A DNA stretch of 64,000 nucleotides, taken from assembly GCF_009834185.1 (NCBI RefSeq), contig NZ_CP047173.1, positions 3,038,001 through 3,102,000 of the forward strand, given 5' to 3'. Of the stretch, positions 16,251 to 25,136 are shown piece by piece. Source of the stretch: Rathayibacter sp. VKM Ac-2760 (GTDB lineage Bacteria; Actinomycetota; Actinomycetes; Actinomycetales; Microbacteriaceae). Positions within the stretch are counted from its first letter, which is position 1, and each line of letters begins with the position of its first letter. The position numbers and the translations under genes were made by a program. A model generated the notes under the pieces. That model was not told where the DNA came from. It made no database searches and saw nothing but the letters and a program-made list of their open reading frames with translations.

Positions 16251-17767
16251 GCGGCCGCACCCTTCTCGGCGGGCGACTGCCCGGCCATCATGAGCCCCAG
16301 GACCTCCCGGGGCGTGTCGGCGGGGACGATCCCGATGATGCCGCCCTTGTACATGACCGCGATGCGGTCGGCCAGCGCCGCCACCTCGTCGAGCTCGGTG
16401 GAGACGACGATGACGGGCACGCCCGTGTCGCGGGTCTCGACGATGCGCTTGTGCACGAACTCGATCGAGCCGACGTCGATGCCGCGGGTCGGCTGGGCGG
16501 CGATGAACAGCCGCAGCTCGCGGCTGAGCTCGCGGGCCAGGACGACCTTCTGCTGGTTGCCGCCGGAGAGCCGGCCGACGTGCGTGGTGATGCCCTGGGC
16601 GCGGACGTCGAACTCGCGGACGCGCTCCTCGGCGAACCGCTCCAGCTCCTTCAGGCGCAGCCCGAGGCCCTTGACGAACGGGCCGCTGTCGCTGCGATCG
16701 AGCATGAGGTTCTCGGCGATGGTGAACTCGGCGACCAGTCCGTCCTCGGTGCGGTCCTCGGGGACGAAGCCGACCCCGGCGTCGAGCACGCGGCGCACCG
16801 AGAGGCCGTCGAGCCGGCGGCCGTCGAGGGTCACCGTGCCCTCGACCCGCTCCTGCAGGCCCATGATCGCCTCGGTCAGCTCGGTCTGGCCGTTGCCCTG
16901 CACGCCCGCGATGGCGAGGATCTCACCGCGGCGGACCTCGAACGAGACGTCGTCGACGACGGCCTGGCCGTTCGCGTCGCGGACGGTGAGGTTGCTCACC
17001 ACGAGCGCCTCGTCGCCGGCGGTCGCCGGCCCCTTCTGCACGGTCAGCTCGACGGCGCGGCCGACCATCAGCGAGGCGAGCTCGGCGTTGCTCGCCGTGG
17101 GCGCCGCCTCCCCCACCACCTGGCCGAGGCGGATGACCGTGATGCGGTCGCCGACCTCCCGCACCTCGCGGAGCTTGTGGGTGATGAAGACGATCGCGGT
17201 CCCTGAGGCGCGCAGCTGGCGCATGATCGCGATCAGCTCGTCGGTCTCCTGGGGCGTCAGCACCGCGGTCGGCTCGTCGAAGACGAGGACCTTCGCGTCG
17301 CGCGAGAGCGCCTTGATGATCTCGACGCGCTGCTGGACGCCGACGGGCAGGTCCTCCACGATCGCGTCGGGGTCGACGTCGAAGCCGAAGCGGTCGGAGA
17401 TGTCGCGGACCCGCGCCCGCGCGGCGGCGAGGTCGAGCCGGCCGCCGGACTTCGTCTCCTCGTGCCCGAGCATGACGTTCTCGGCGACCGAGAAGACCGG
17501 GACGAGCATGAAGTGCTGGTGGACCATCCCGATGCCCGCCTTCATGGCGTCACCCGGCCCGGAGAAGCGCTGGACCACGTCGTCCAGCAGGATGTCGCCC
17601 TCCTCGGCCTGGTAGAGGCCGTACAGCACGTTCATGAGCGTCGACTTGCCCGCGCCGTTCTCGCCGAGAAGGCAGTGGATCTCACCGGGTTCGACGGTGA
17701 GGTCGATGTGATCGTTGGCCACGAGAGCGCCGAAGCGCTTCGTGATGCCCCGCAGTTCGAGCTTCAT
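16247..17767 (-). CDS. Nucleoside ABC transporter ATP-binding protein (two ABC domains)
   Basis: The 506-residue product is a double-ABC ATPase of the sugar/nucleoside (RbsA/NupO) type. Domain 1 (~1-240) has Walker A GENGAGKS, a Q-loop in GMVHQHF and Walker B VLVFDEPTAVL. Domain 2 (~255-500) has GVQGNGQTE in place of a perfect Walker A, the signature LSGGNQQK, and LFIAAQPTRGID as Walker B. The degenerate second site is normal for this family. ATG 17767 follows a terminator-like hairpin that separates it from bmpA. Confidence 0.92.
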   Translation of the reverse strand: MKLELRGITKRFGALVANDHIDLTVEPGEIHCLLGENGAGKSTLMNVLYGLYQAEEGDILLDDVVQRFSGPGDAMKAGIGMVHQHFMLVPVFSVAENVMLGHEETKSGGRLDLAAARARVRDISDRFGFDVDPDAIVEDLPVGVQQRVEIIKALSRDAKVLVFDEPTAVLTPQETDELIAIMRQLRASGTAIVFITHKLREVREVGDRITVIRLGQVVGEAAPTASNAELASLMVGRAVELTVQKGPATAGDEALVVSNLTVRDANGQAVVDDVSFEVRRGEILAIAGVQGNGQTELTEAIMGLQERVEGTVTLDGRRLDGLSVRRVLDAGVGFVPEDRTEDGLVAEFTIAENLMLDRSDSGPFVKGLGLRLKELERFAEERVREFDVRAQGITTHVGRLSGGNQQKVVLARELSRELRLFIAAQPTRGIDVGSIEFVHKRIVETRDTGVPVIVVSTELDEVAALADRIAVMYKGGIIGIVPADTPREVLGLMMAGQSPAEKGAAA

Positions 17768-17827
17768 GGGTCCAATCTAACTTTCGGCGCGAGGTGCGAG
17801 GGCGCGGTGAGGGCGGGACAGCCGACG

Positions 17828-17870
17828 AGAGGCCGGTGAGCCCGAGCAGAACTCGGGCCCACCGGCCTCT
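17828..17870 (-). terminator. Partial terminator between bmpA and the ABC ATPase gene
   Basis: AGAGGCCGGTGAGCCCGAG (17828-17846) pairs with CTCGGGCCCACCGGCCTCT (17852-17870), 19 bp with one mismatch and a 5-base loop. It lies 55 bases after the lipoprotein stop. Such intra-operon hairpins often make the binding protein more abundant than the membrane parts; here that is inference. Confidence 0.75.
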
Positions 17871-17925
17871 TCGTCAGTGCGATCGATCCGTGCGATCGAT
17901 CAGTGTGCTGCGACCGATCCGGGGA

Positions 17926-19011
17926 TCAGGACGCGGCGGGAGCGGACGGCGACTCGACGGTGATCGAGCCGTCGATGATGCCCTCCTTGATGGTGTCCAG
18001 CTCGCCCTGCAGGTCGGCCGAGACCTTCGACTCGAAGTCGTGGAACGGCGCGATGCCGACACCGTCGTTCTCGAGCGTGCCCACGTACGGGGTGGCGTCG
18101 AACGCGTCGGCACCCGCGGTGCTCGTCACGTCGTCGGTGCCCGCCTCGATGCCCTTGAGGATCGAGGTCAGGTAGAGGTCGGCGCCGTCCGGGTAGGTCT
18201 CGTACAGGTCGGCGTCCACGCCCACCATCGCGATGTCCTTGCCGGAGTCGCGGATGGCCTCGATGGCGGACTGGAAGATCGGCCCGCCGACCGGGAGGAT
18301 GACGTCGGCGTTCTGGTCGATCAGCGACTGCGCGGCCGACTTGGCCTCGACACCGGCCGCGAAGCCACCGGTGAAGGAGCCGGTCTGCGCGGCGACGTCC
18401 CAGCCGACGACCTTGACGTCGGTGCCCTTCTGCTCGTTGTGGTACGCCACGCCGTCCGCGAAGCCGTCCATGAAGATGGTGACGGTCGGGAACTGCTGGC
18501 CGCCGTAGGTGCCGACGACACCGGTCTTCGAGTACGACGCGGCCGCGTAGCCGGCGAGGAACGCCGACTGCGAGGTGTCGAAGGTGATCGGCTTGACGTT
18601 CGGCAGGTCGATCGACGCGTCGTCGATGATGGCGAAGTCGATGTCGGTGTTCTCCTCCGCCGCAGCCGAGGTGGCCTCGGCGAGGGCGAAGCCGACGGTG
18701 ATGATCAGGTTGCAGCCCTGGTCGACGAGGCTCGTCAGGTTCGGGGCGTAGTCCGTCTCGGACTCCGAGGTCACGGTCTTCGGGGTGACGCCGAGCTCCT
18801 CGGACGCCTTCACGAGGCCGTTGTAGCCCAGCTCGTTGAACGACTTGTCGTCGAACCCGCCCGCGTCGGAGACCATGCAGGGCAGGAAGTCGCCGCCGGC
18901 GGCGGCGCTCGAGCCGCTCTCCTCGGGGGCGGAGGCACAACCGGCGAGAAGCGCGGTGACGCCCAGAGCGGCGAGACCGCCGAACGCGGCCTTACGCGTG
19001 GTGATAGTCAA
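17926..19011 (-). CDS. BMP family ABC transporter substrate-binding lipoprotein (nucleosides)
   Basis: The 361-residue lipoprotein has a signal peptide ending in the lipobox LLAGC. It belongs to the basic membrane protein (PnrA-like) family: CMVSDAGGFDDKSFNELGYNG near the N-terminus, VGWDVAAQTGSFTGGF, and IAMVGVDADLYETYPDG. It would capture nucleosides at the cell surface and deliver them to the two permeases. Start: TTG at 19011, with GGAGG eight bases upstream; an upstream GTG in the same frame would break the signal peptide shape. It is the first gene of the uptake operon. Confidence 0.93.
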   Translation of the reverse strand: MTITTRKAAFGGLAALGVTALLAGCASAPEESGSSAAAGGDFLPCMVSDAGGFDDKSFNELGYNGLVKASEELGVTPKTVTSESETDYAPNLTSLVDQGCNLIITVGFALAEATSAAAEENTDIDFAIIDDASIDLPNVKPITFDTSQSAFLAGYAAASYSKTGVVGTYGGQQFPTVTIFMDGFADGVAYHNEQKGTDVKVVGWDVAAQTGSFTGGFAAGVEAKSAAQSLIDQNADVILPVGGPIFQSAIEAIRDSGKDIAMVGVDADLYETYPDGADLYLTSILKGIEAGTDDVTSTAGADAFDATPYVGTLENDGVGIAPFHDFESKVSADLQGELDTIKEGIIDGSITVESPSAPAAS

Positions 19012-19147
19012 GATTCGTCCTCCAAGATTCGGCCCCGCGCGCACGATCGGCACTGCAGGGCATCGATGACCTCACGTTACCCAAGGTGTCGGAACGCTCA
19101 GGGGCCGCAGAGGGCCAACTCGGGAAGCGTTACACAGTGTTGATCTT

Positions 19148-19222
19148 GGGGAGGAGCCGTGAGCGGCTCCTCCCCCGCGGTCGGCGGAGCGAGGGGGCGC
19201 GTTCCGCAGAGCGGGTCGCGTC
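19148..19222 (-). terminator. 12-bp terminator hairpin beyond the toxin-like gene, joined to a repeat-family remnant
   Basis: GGGGAGGAGCCG (19148-19159) pairs perfectly with CGGCTCCTCCCC (19164-19175) around TGAG. It is 64 bases past the stop of the minus-strand gene at 19239. The flanking GCGTTCCGCAGAGCGGGTCG (to ~19220) is the same block as in the ~100-bp repeat at 657-760. The hairpin is therefore the diverged end of that repeat family. Confidence 0.7.
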
Positions 19223-19238
19223 GGGCCGGCGGTCGTGG

Positions 19239-22200
19239 TCACTGGTCGTGTCCGTTCCAGGTGATGGTGCGGGTGCTCTGCTTCCAGGGGGTGTCAGTGG
19301 GCCAGGTGCGCAGGGTGATGGTCTGGGGGGTGGGGAGGGGTGTGTCGGGGGTGAAGTGGAAGGTGCCGGTGCTGTCGGTGTCGATCGGGAGTTGGACGGG
19401 GGTTTCGCCGAGGCGGATCTGGATCTTCTGGTTCGGGGGGACGGTGCCCTCGATGCTGGTCGCGGTGAGGTGGGTGATGTGGATGGCGGAGTCCTCGTCG
19501 GTCTCGGGGACGGGGGTGGGCAGGGGTGGTGCGGTGTCGATCACGAGGCGTTCGGCGATGGTGTGGTCTCTGCAGGTCGCGACGAGGCGGGTGTTCCCGC
19601 CGGGGGTGCCCTCGGTGGCGGTGAGGGTGAAGTAGCCCTCGCTGTCCACGGTGGCGGTGGGTGAGGCGGGGAGGCCGGTGCGGGTGGTGTCGATGCTGTC
19701 CGGGGGCATCGTCTCGAGGTGCACGAGGGCGCCCGGGGTCGCGGTGCCGTGCACGGTGCGGCCTTCCACGCGCAGGTCCGGGCCCCACTCGATGACGGGT
19801 CGGGGGACGGGGGTGCCGCTGGTGGTGACGGTGAGGCTCTTCCCGGTGCTCGTGAATCCGCCGGTGTCGGTGCTGGAGCTGCGCAGTTCGTAGGTGACGT
19901 GCAGACCGGGGCCTTGGAAGCCGATGCTCCTGTGGCAGGTCCACAGGCCGATCGCGTTCACTTTCGTGGCCCCGCAGACCAGTTCCTTCGTGTCCGGGTT
20001 CCACAGTTGCAGGAACGAGCCGGGGGTCCCGTTCCCGGTGAACTCCCTCACGTCCTTCACGGGAGCGGTGGACTCGGTCAGGGGTCCGGTGAACGCCCAG
20101 TCGCGCTGCACCGGCGCGACGGAGTCCAGGACCATCTGCTCGGTCACCATCGGCGTTGCGAAGGCGTTGCGCGAGGGAGTCCACAGATCCAGCTCGTCCA
20201 GAGCGTGCCGGTACCGGGACTGCATCAGGCTGCGGATCGATCCCACCGGAGTCGTGAAGGCGTCCACCCGCACCGGTTCCGGGTTCGTGGTGGGCAGGGA
20301 GTCCAGGTCCACGTGATGCTTGATCCCGTAGATCCGCACCCCGCCGTCGTCGTTCATCTGCTCCGCCCACTTCTTGCGGAACTCCGTGAACACGGCACCG
20401 TTGTTGTACTCGTCGGCGAGGAGATCCAGGCTCTCGTCCAGACTCGTCGACCCCGCCGACGCGAGCCGCTCCAGCTCCTCATCCGTCGCGTCCCGGATCT
20501 GCTGCTTCTCCCACTGAGTGCCGTCCTTCCCGCCGGTCGTGGGATCGTGACCCTCCGCCAACTCCGCGAGATCCACCTTCGTCTGCAGATAATCCGACCG
20601 GTAGCGGGCCTCGTCCATCCGGTCCGACACCCCGTCCCGCACCGAGTCCGCCAGAGCCAGCGACGAGCGCTCCAGAGCATCCGGCGCCCAGTCCTTGAAC
20701 GCCACGATCATCTGCTGCCCCGCGCTCATCGCCTCCTCCACCGGACTCGGATGCGACCACAGCGACGCCGCCATGTACAGCACCATGAACGGCGCCAGCT
20801 CCGGCATGAGCCCCACCAGCAGCCCCACCATCGACGCGATGAAATCCGTCTCGCTCCCGCCCTGACTGAACGCGATCATCGACGTCACGAACCCCACCAC
20901 AGCACCCGCCGCGCCCGCGAAGTTCGCGATCCGCGCGCCCAGCATCGGCGCGACCGACGTCACCAGATCCGACGTCGTGTTCACCACCGACAACGCCGAC
21001 ACATCCCCCTGCATCAACCCCCACACATCCAGCCCGACACCCGCCGCCGCCGGACCGTGCATCCCCGAGAAGAACCGCAGCGGAGCCTTCTCCAACCCCG
21101 CCACCAGCTCCGGATACCGCGACCACACACCCCCCGCGAAACCAGGACCATGCACCTGACGCACCGCATCGCCCACCGGATCCACCAACTGCGCCCGCTG
21201 CACCGCCCGCACCGCATCCGGCCCCGCCTTCACCTCCGACGCCACCCGCGCCTCGAACGCCGCAGCATCCTCCGACGACAGGCGAGTGACCGGCGCCGTC
21301 GCGCAGTCGTGGCACGACAGCTGCTTCGTGGCCTCGGGGACGCTCGACCCCACCGCCTCGAGCGGGGCCGACCCCGGATCGTCCCAGGTTCCGTCTCGCG
21401 GGACGACGTCGGTCCTCCCCCGCACGTCGGACGCCTCCCAGTCCGAGAAGTCCTGCGGCACTCGGACCGGGAACCACGCGGCCCCCCTGTTCTCGGTCAG
21501 GAGCAGGCTGGGGACGTACTCCGGGCGGGGCCGCACGCCGCGCTCGTTCGCGAAGACGAGCTCCGTCGGCGGTCTCACGGCGATGCTCAACCGGGCGGCG
21601 GCGGCCATCAACCATCCGTGGCGATCCGCCGCCGGGGTATCGGCGGCGGAGTACCGGTCGAGCGCGAACCGCCGTGACCGGAGGAACCAGGGATCCACCG
21701 CGATGGACGGGAACTCCTCGGATGAGAAGACAGCGGGCGTGTTGTCCGGCCCGGGTGTGGTCAAGGCCCTCCGCGCCGCGGTCAGCCCGCGGGGACCGCC
21801 GTGCGTGAACACCTCGGCCAGCATCACGTCGCGCGAGACCTCGGTGTCCGTCGGGCCGCTCAGGGCCGCCGCTGACGACCAGGCACGGACAGGGACAGGC
21901 ACGGAGGTCTGGCTGGGGGCAGCTCCGCCGAGGGCCGCGATCGCGTGCATCAGCTCGTGCTGGGCCGTCATCACCGGATCGAGCAACCGCGCCGCGCCGG
22001 TGGAGGGATCCCGCCACGCGATGCCCTCGGCCGCCGCGGCGGGCCAGAAGGCGCCGTCCAGCGTGATCAGGCTCCCCGCTCCGTCCGGGTCGACACCGAA
22101 AGGGACGTCCCTGCCGGCAGCGCGGGTCGAGGTGCTCTCGGCGAACACGATCTGCACCGGCGACGTGCGCACGGCGGCACCGGGCGGCCCCGACACCGTC

Positions 22201-22646
22201 CAGACGTTCTTCGCCCCCGGCGCGAGGAGGAACGGGATCGCCTTCAGTGCTGCCTCGCCCGTCGGTGTCGCCCGGATCCGATCGAGGACGCCGGAGACCC
22301 GATCCACGAACTTCTGGAAGCGGTCGACCTCGAGGACGGCGCCGGTCGGCGCCAGTGAATCCGCCTCGGGCGAGACCGTGCTGGTCACGCCGATCCCCGG
22401 AGCGACCTGCACCACCAGGTAGCGCTTGGTCGAGTAGGGCTGCACGAGGAGCATGCCCGCGTCGCCGGGAGAGCGGACGTCGACCGTGCTCGACGGCGCG
22501 ACCGGGTCGGTGGGCGCTGCCGAGGCGGACGGCACGGGCGTCAGCACGCCGACCAGGACGGTCAGGGCGACGACCGCCGCCAGCACACCGCTGTGGCGCC
22601 GACCACCGACGAGGGAGCGGGAACGAGAGCGGGTGAGGACGATCAC
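19239..22646 (-). CDS. Secreted botulinum-neurotoxin-like protein (M27-like zinc protease, translocation-like domain, three Ig-like domains)
   Basis: The 1135-residue product has a signal peptide (cut near SASA-AP, ~43). Residues ~50-440 resemble an M27 light chain: DPVMTAQHELMHAIAALGG gives zinc ligands His230/His234 and catalytic Glu231. LAEVFTHGG supplies a distal Glu278 like the neurotoxin E-x-x-TFGG motif, and RPEY (Arg374, Tyr377) matches the R-x-x-Y spacing. SCHDC (Cys445, Cys448) sits at the border, where neurotoxins have the interchain disulfide. Residues ~555-630 are strongly hydrophobic with MPELAPFMVL, like the IPEIAIPVL segment of neurotoxin translocation domains, followed by long helices to ~860. 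Instead of the lectin/trefoil receptor domain there are three Ig-like domains (~865-945, 950-1038, 1055-1133). The GTG start lies ~10 bases after ATTAAT, a possible -10, so the mRNA may be nearly leaderless. No neurotoxin accessory gene is adjacent. Homology is by eye; target and activity are unknown. Confidence 0.82.
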   Translation of the reverse strand: MIVLTRSRSRSLVGGRRHSGVLAAVVALTVLVGVLTPVPSASAAPTDPVAPSSTVDVRSPGDAGMLLVQPYSTKRYLVVQVAPGIGVTSTVSPEADSLAPTGAVLEVDRFQKFVDRVSGVLDRIRATPTGEAALKAIPFLLAPGAKNVWTVSGPPGAAVRTSPVQIVFAESTSTRAAGRDVPFGVDPDGAGSLITLDGAFWPAAAAEGIAWRDPSTGAARLLDPVMTAQHELMHAIAALGGAAPSQTSVPVPVRAWSSAAALSGPTDTEVSRDVMLAEVFTHGGPRGLTAARRALTTPGPDNTPAVFSSEEFPSIAVDPWFLRSRRFALDRYSAADTPAADRHGWLMAAAARLSIAVRPPTELVFANERGVRPRPEYVPSLLLTENRGAAWFPVRVPQDFSDWEASDVRGRTDVVPRDGTWDDPGSAPLEAVGSSVPEATKQLSCHDCATAPVTRLSSEDAAAFEARVASEVKAGPDAVRAVQRAQLVDPVGDAVRQVHGPGFAGGVWSRYPELVAGLEKAPLRFFSGMHGPAAAGVGLDVWGLMQGDVSALSVVNTTSDLVTSVAPMLGARIANFAGAAGAVVGFVTSMIAFSQGGSETDFIASMVGLLVGLMPELAPFMVLYMAASLWSHPSPVEEAMSAGQQMIVAFKDWAPDALERSSLALADSVRDGVSDRMDEARYRSDYLQTKVDLAELAEGHDPTTGGKDGTQWEKQQIRDATDEELERLASAGSTSLDESLDLLADEYNNGAVFTEFRKKWAEQMNDDGGVRIYGIKHHVDLDSLPTTNPEPVRVDAFTTPVGSIRSLMQSRYRHALDELDLWTPSRNAFATPMVTEQMVLDSVAPVQRDWAFTGPLTESTAPVKDVREFTGNGTPGSFLQLWNPDTKELVCGATKVNAIGLWTCHRSIGFQGPGLHVTYELRSSSTDTGGFTSTGKSLTVTTSGTPVPRPVIEWGPDLRVEGRTVHGTATPGALVHLETMPPDSIDTTRTGLPASPTATVDSEGYFTLTATEGTPGGNTRLVATCRDHTIAERLVIDTAPPLPTPVPETDEDSAIHITHLTATSIEGTVPPNQKIQIRLGETPVQLPIDTDSTGTFHFTPDTPLPTPQTITLRTWPTDTPWKQSTRTITWNGHDQ

Positions 22647-22750
22647 CCGCCGGACATTAATGAGACCGGCGGAGTCTCGCCCGGCCTGGCGTCCTCGTGG
22701 CGCGGAAACGAAGGCCGCACCCGTGTTCGCGAGCTGCGCAGGCAGGAGGT

Positions 22751-22780
22751 CCCCCGAGGCGGGCGCCGAGCCGCGCCTCG
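22751..22780 (-). terminator. Hairpin after manC
   Basis: CCCGAGGCG (22751-22759) pairs with CGCCTCGGG (22772-22780) with a GC-rich 12-base loop. It lies 10-39 bases beyond the manC stop (22790, minus strand), and thus separates manC from the toxin-like gene. Confidence 0.55.
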
Positions 22781-22789
22781 GGGCGAGGG

Positions 22790-23923
22790 CTAGAGGACGT
22801 CCGTGCGGCCCGAGAGGCGGAGGGCGTCGACGACGCCCTTGACCTTCTGGGCGTTCTCCGTCGTGGTGACGAGCAGGGCGTCGGGGGTGTCCACGACCAC
22901 GATGTCCTTCACGCCGATCAGCGCGATGGTGCGGTTGCCGCCGCTGACCACGATGCCGGTCGCCGAGTCGGCCAGGACGCGGGCGTCCTCGCCGAGGATG
23001 GCCAGGTCGGAGCGCAGGCCGCTCGCGTGCAGCTTCGCGATCGAGGCGAAGTCACCCACGTCGTCCCAGGAGAAGTGGCCGGGCACGACGGCGAGCTTGC
23101 CCTCCTTCGCCGCGGGCTCCGCGACGGAGTAGTCGATCGCGATCTTCTCCAGGCCCGGCCAGATGCGGTCGACGACCGCGCCGCGCTCCGGGGTGTCCCA
23201 CGCCTCGGCCAGCTCGAGGAGACCCGCGAGCAGCTTCGGCTTCGAGCGGCCCAGCTCCTCGAGCAGCCGGTCGGCGCGGGCGATGAACATGCCCGCGTTC
23301 CAGAGGTACTGACCGCTCTGCACGTACGAGCGGGCGGTCTCCGCGTCGGGCTTCTCGACGAAGGAGTCGACGGCGAGCGTGTGCGCGGCGCCCTCGATCC
23401 CGAGGTGGTCGCCCGTGTGGATGTAGCCGAAGCCCACGGCCGGCTCGGTCGGCGTGATGCCGATCGTCGCGATGTAGCCGGCGTCGGCGGCGACGACCGC
23501 CTCCGCGACGGCGTCGTGGAAGAGGTGCTGGCCGCTGATGACGTGATCGGCGGCGAAGGAGCCGATGATCACGCCGGGCTCGCGGCGCTCGAGGATCGCC
23601 GCGGCGAGGCCGATCGCGGCGGAGGAGTCGCGCGGCTCGCTCTCGAGGACGACGTTGAGGTCCTCGAGGCTCTCCAGCTGGCGCTCCACCGCGGCGCGGT
23701 GCGCGCGGCCGGTGACGACCATGATCCGGTCGGCGCCCGAGATCGGGGCGAGCCTGTCCCAGGTGTCGCGGAGCAGCGTCTGCCCCGAGCCCGTCAGGTC
23801 GTGCAGGAACTTCGGGGCGTCCGCCCGCGAGAGCGGCCACAGCCTCGAGCCGATCCCGCCGGCGGGGATCACGCTGTAGAAGCGGTCGAGCGGGGCGCGG
23901 CCATCGGTCTCAGGTGATGTCAT
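22790..23923 (-). CDS. manC: Mannose-1-phosphate guanylyltransferase
   Basis: The 377-residue nucleotidyltransferase makes GDP-mannose from mannose-1-phosphate and GTP. The N-terminal pyrophosphorylase signature is VIPAGGIGSRLWPLSRADAPKF, with Lys as the key residue. Further motifs are MVVTGRAHR, VIIGSFAADHVI and FVEKPDAETA, with YLWNAGMFIARAD after that. Length fits the monofunctional GMP form without an isomerase domain. ATG 23923 is preferred over an upstream TTG. It is divergent from a GDP-mannose-dependent glycosyltransferase 88 bases away, which fits a shared mannolipid or glycan pathway. Confidence 0.93.
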   Translation of the reverse strand: MTSPETDGRAPLDRFYSVIPAGGIGSRLWPLSRADAPKFLHDLTGSGQTLLRDTWDRLAPISGADRIMVVTGRAHRAAVERQLESLEDLNVVLESEPRDSSAAIGLAAAILERREPGVIIGSFAADHVISGQHLFHDAVAEAVVAADAGYIATIGITPTEPAVGFGYIHTGDHLGIEGAAHTLAVDSFVEKPDAETARSYVQSGQYLWNAGMFIARADRLLEELGRSKPKLLAGLLELAEAWDTPERGAVVDRIWPGLEKIAIDYSVAEPAAKEGKLAVVPGHFSWDDVGDFASIAKLHASGLRSDLAILGEDARVLADSATGIVVSGGNRTIALIGVKDIVVVDTPDALLVTTTENAQKVKGVVDALRLSGRTDVL

Positions 23924-24011
23924 CCCCGCAGGATACAAGGGAGGCAGGCCGTGTCCGTCCGTTCACCCGGCCGCGCGTCCGCGTTCACACGGCACCCGTA
24001 GCGTCACCGGC

Positions 24012-25136
24012 GTGAGAGTCGCGGTCGTCACGGAGAGCTTCCTCCCGTCGTTGAACGGAGTCACCACGAGCGTCCTGCGGGTCCTCGACGAGTTCGCGGC
24101 GAGCGGCATCGAGGCCCTCGTCGTCTGCCCCGCCGCAGGGGCGCCCGGGCACTACGCCGGCCACCGCGTCGTCGAGCACCCGGCCATCGCCTACCGCGAC
24201 TTCCCGGTCGGCATCCCCACCCTCGCCCTCACCCGCGAGCTGGCCGCCTTCGAACCGGACGTCGTGCACGTCGCCTCCCCCTTCCTCCTCGGCGCCCGCG
24301 CCATCGCCTCCGCGAACCGGCTCGGCGTGCCGAGCGTCGCGATCTACCAGACCGACGTGCCGCGCTTCGCCGCCCGCTACGGCATCCGCGGGGCCCGGGC
24401 GCTCGCCTGGCGGGTGATCCGCCAGATCCACGCGGGCGCCGATCTCACGCTCGCCCCCTCGACCAGCGCGCTCGACGACCTCGCCGCCGCCGGCATCGAG
24501 CGCACCGCGCTCTGGGGCCGCGGCGTGCAGAGCGACCGCTTCCACCCGCGGATGCGCTCCTCTCCCTACGCGCACGAGGTGCGGTCGGGGGTCGACGAGG
24601 GCGACGCACTCGTCGGCTACATCGGCCGCGTCTCTCCGGAGAAGCGGGTCGAGCGGCTCGCCTGCCTCTCCTCCCTCCCCGGCGCCGATCTGGTCGTCGG
24701 CGGCTACGGCCCCTCCTCCGCCCGCGTCGCCGCAGCGCTCGGTCCGGCGGCGCGGATGCTCGGCCGGCTCGACGGGGAGCGGCTGCCCGCGGTGTTCGCC
24801 GCGCTCGACGTCTTCGTGCACACCGGCACCGAGGAGACCTTCGGCCAGACGGTGCAGGAGGCGCAGGCCTCCGGCACCGCGGTCGTCGCACCGCACGCCG
24901 GCGGGCCGACCGATCTGATCGAGCACGGCGTCGACGGACTGCTCTACGCGCCGGAGAGCGACTCCGATCTGCGGCGCCAGGTGGAGCGGCTGCTGGGCGA
25001 CCCCGGGCTCCGCTCGCGCCTGGGTGAGGCGGGCCGTCGGCGGGTGCTCGGCCGCACCTGGAGTGTACTCACCGACGAGCTCCTCGCGCACTACGCGACG
25101 GTCGGCGCACCCGTCTCGATGGCCCGCGGCAGCTAA
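24012..25136 (+). CDS. mgtA: GDP-mannose-dependent alpha-mannosyltransferase (GT4, MgtA-like)
   Basis: This 374-residue GT4 glycosyltransferase has a GT-B fold. The N-terminal half shows MRVAVVTESFLPSLNGV and SVLRVLDEF, then IYQTDVPRFAARYG. The C-terminal nucleotide-sugar domain has GYIGRVSPEKRVERL, FVHTGTEETFGQTVQEA and the E-x7-E motif. These match actinobacterial MgtA/PimB-type mannosyltransferases that add mannose to glycolipids at the inner membrane face. The GTG at 24012 leaves 88 bases to divergent manC, the likely supplier of its donor. Its stop codon overlaps a possible iron-box in front of the sdh operon. Confidence 0.85.
   Translation: MRVAVVTESFLPSLNGVTTSVLRVLDEFAASGIEALVVCPAAGAPGHYAGHRVVEHPAIAYRDFPVGIPTLALTRELAAFEPDVVHVASPFLLGARAIASANRLGVPSVAIYQTDVPRFAARYGIRGARALAWRVIRQIHAGADLTLAPSTSALDDLAAAGIERTALWGRGVQSDRFHPRMRSSPYAHEVRSGVDEGDALVGYIGRVSPEKRVERLACLSSLPGADLVVGGYGPSSARVAAALGPAARMLGRLDGERLPAVFAALDVFVHTGTEETFGQTVQEAQASGTAVVAPHAGGPTDLIEHGVDGLLYAPESDSDLRRQVERLLGDPGLRSRLGEAGRRRVLGRTWSVLTDELLAHYATVGAPVSMARGS

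Noticed and set aside
13669..16260. Single 863-residue minus-strand frame across both nucleoside permeases
   Set aside because: Its first half is an out-of-frame shadow of the first permease; the real second permease starts at 14943.
19239..22646. Generic reading of the large secreted protein as an Ig-domain adhesin
   Set aside because: The Ig-like domains cover only the last quarter; the HELMH protease context, distal Glu, R-x-x-Y, border cysteines and hydrophobic helical block need a different explanation.
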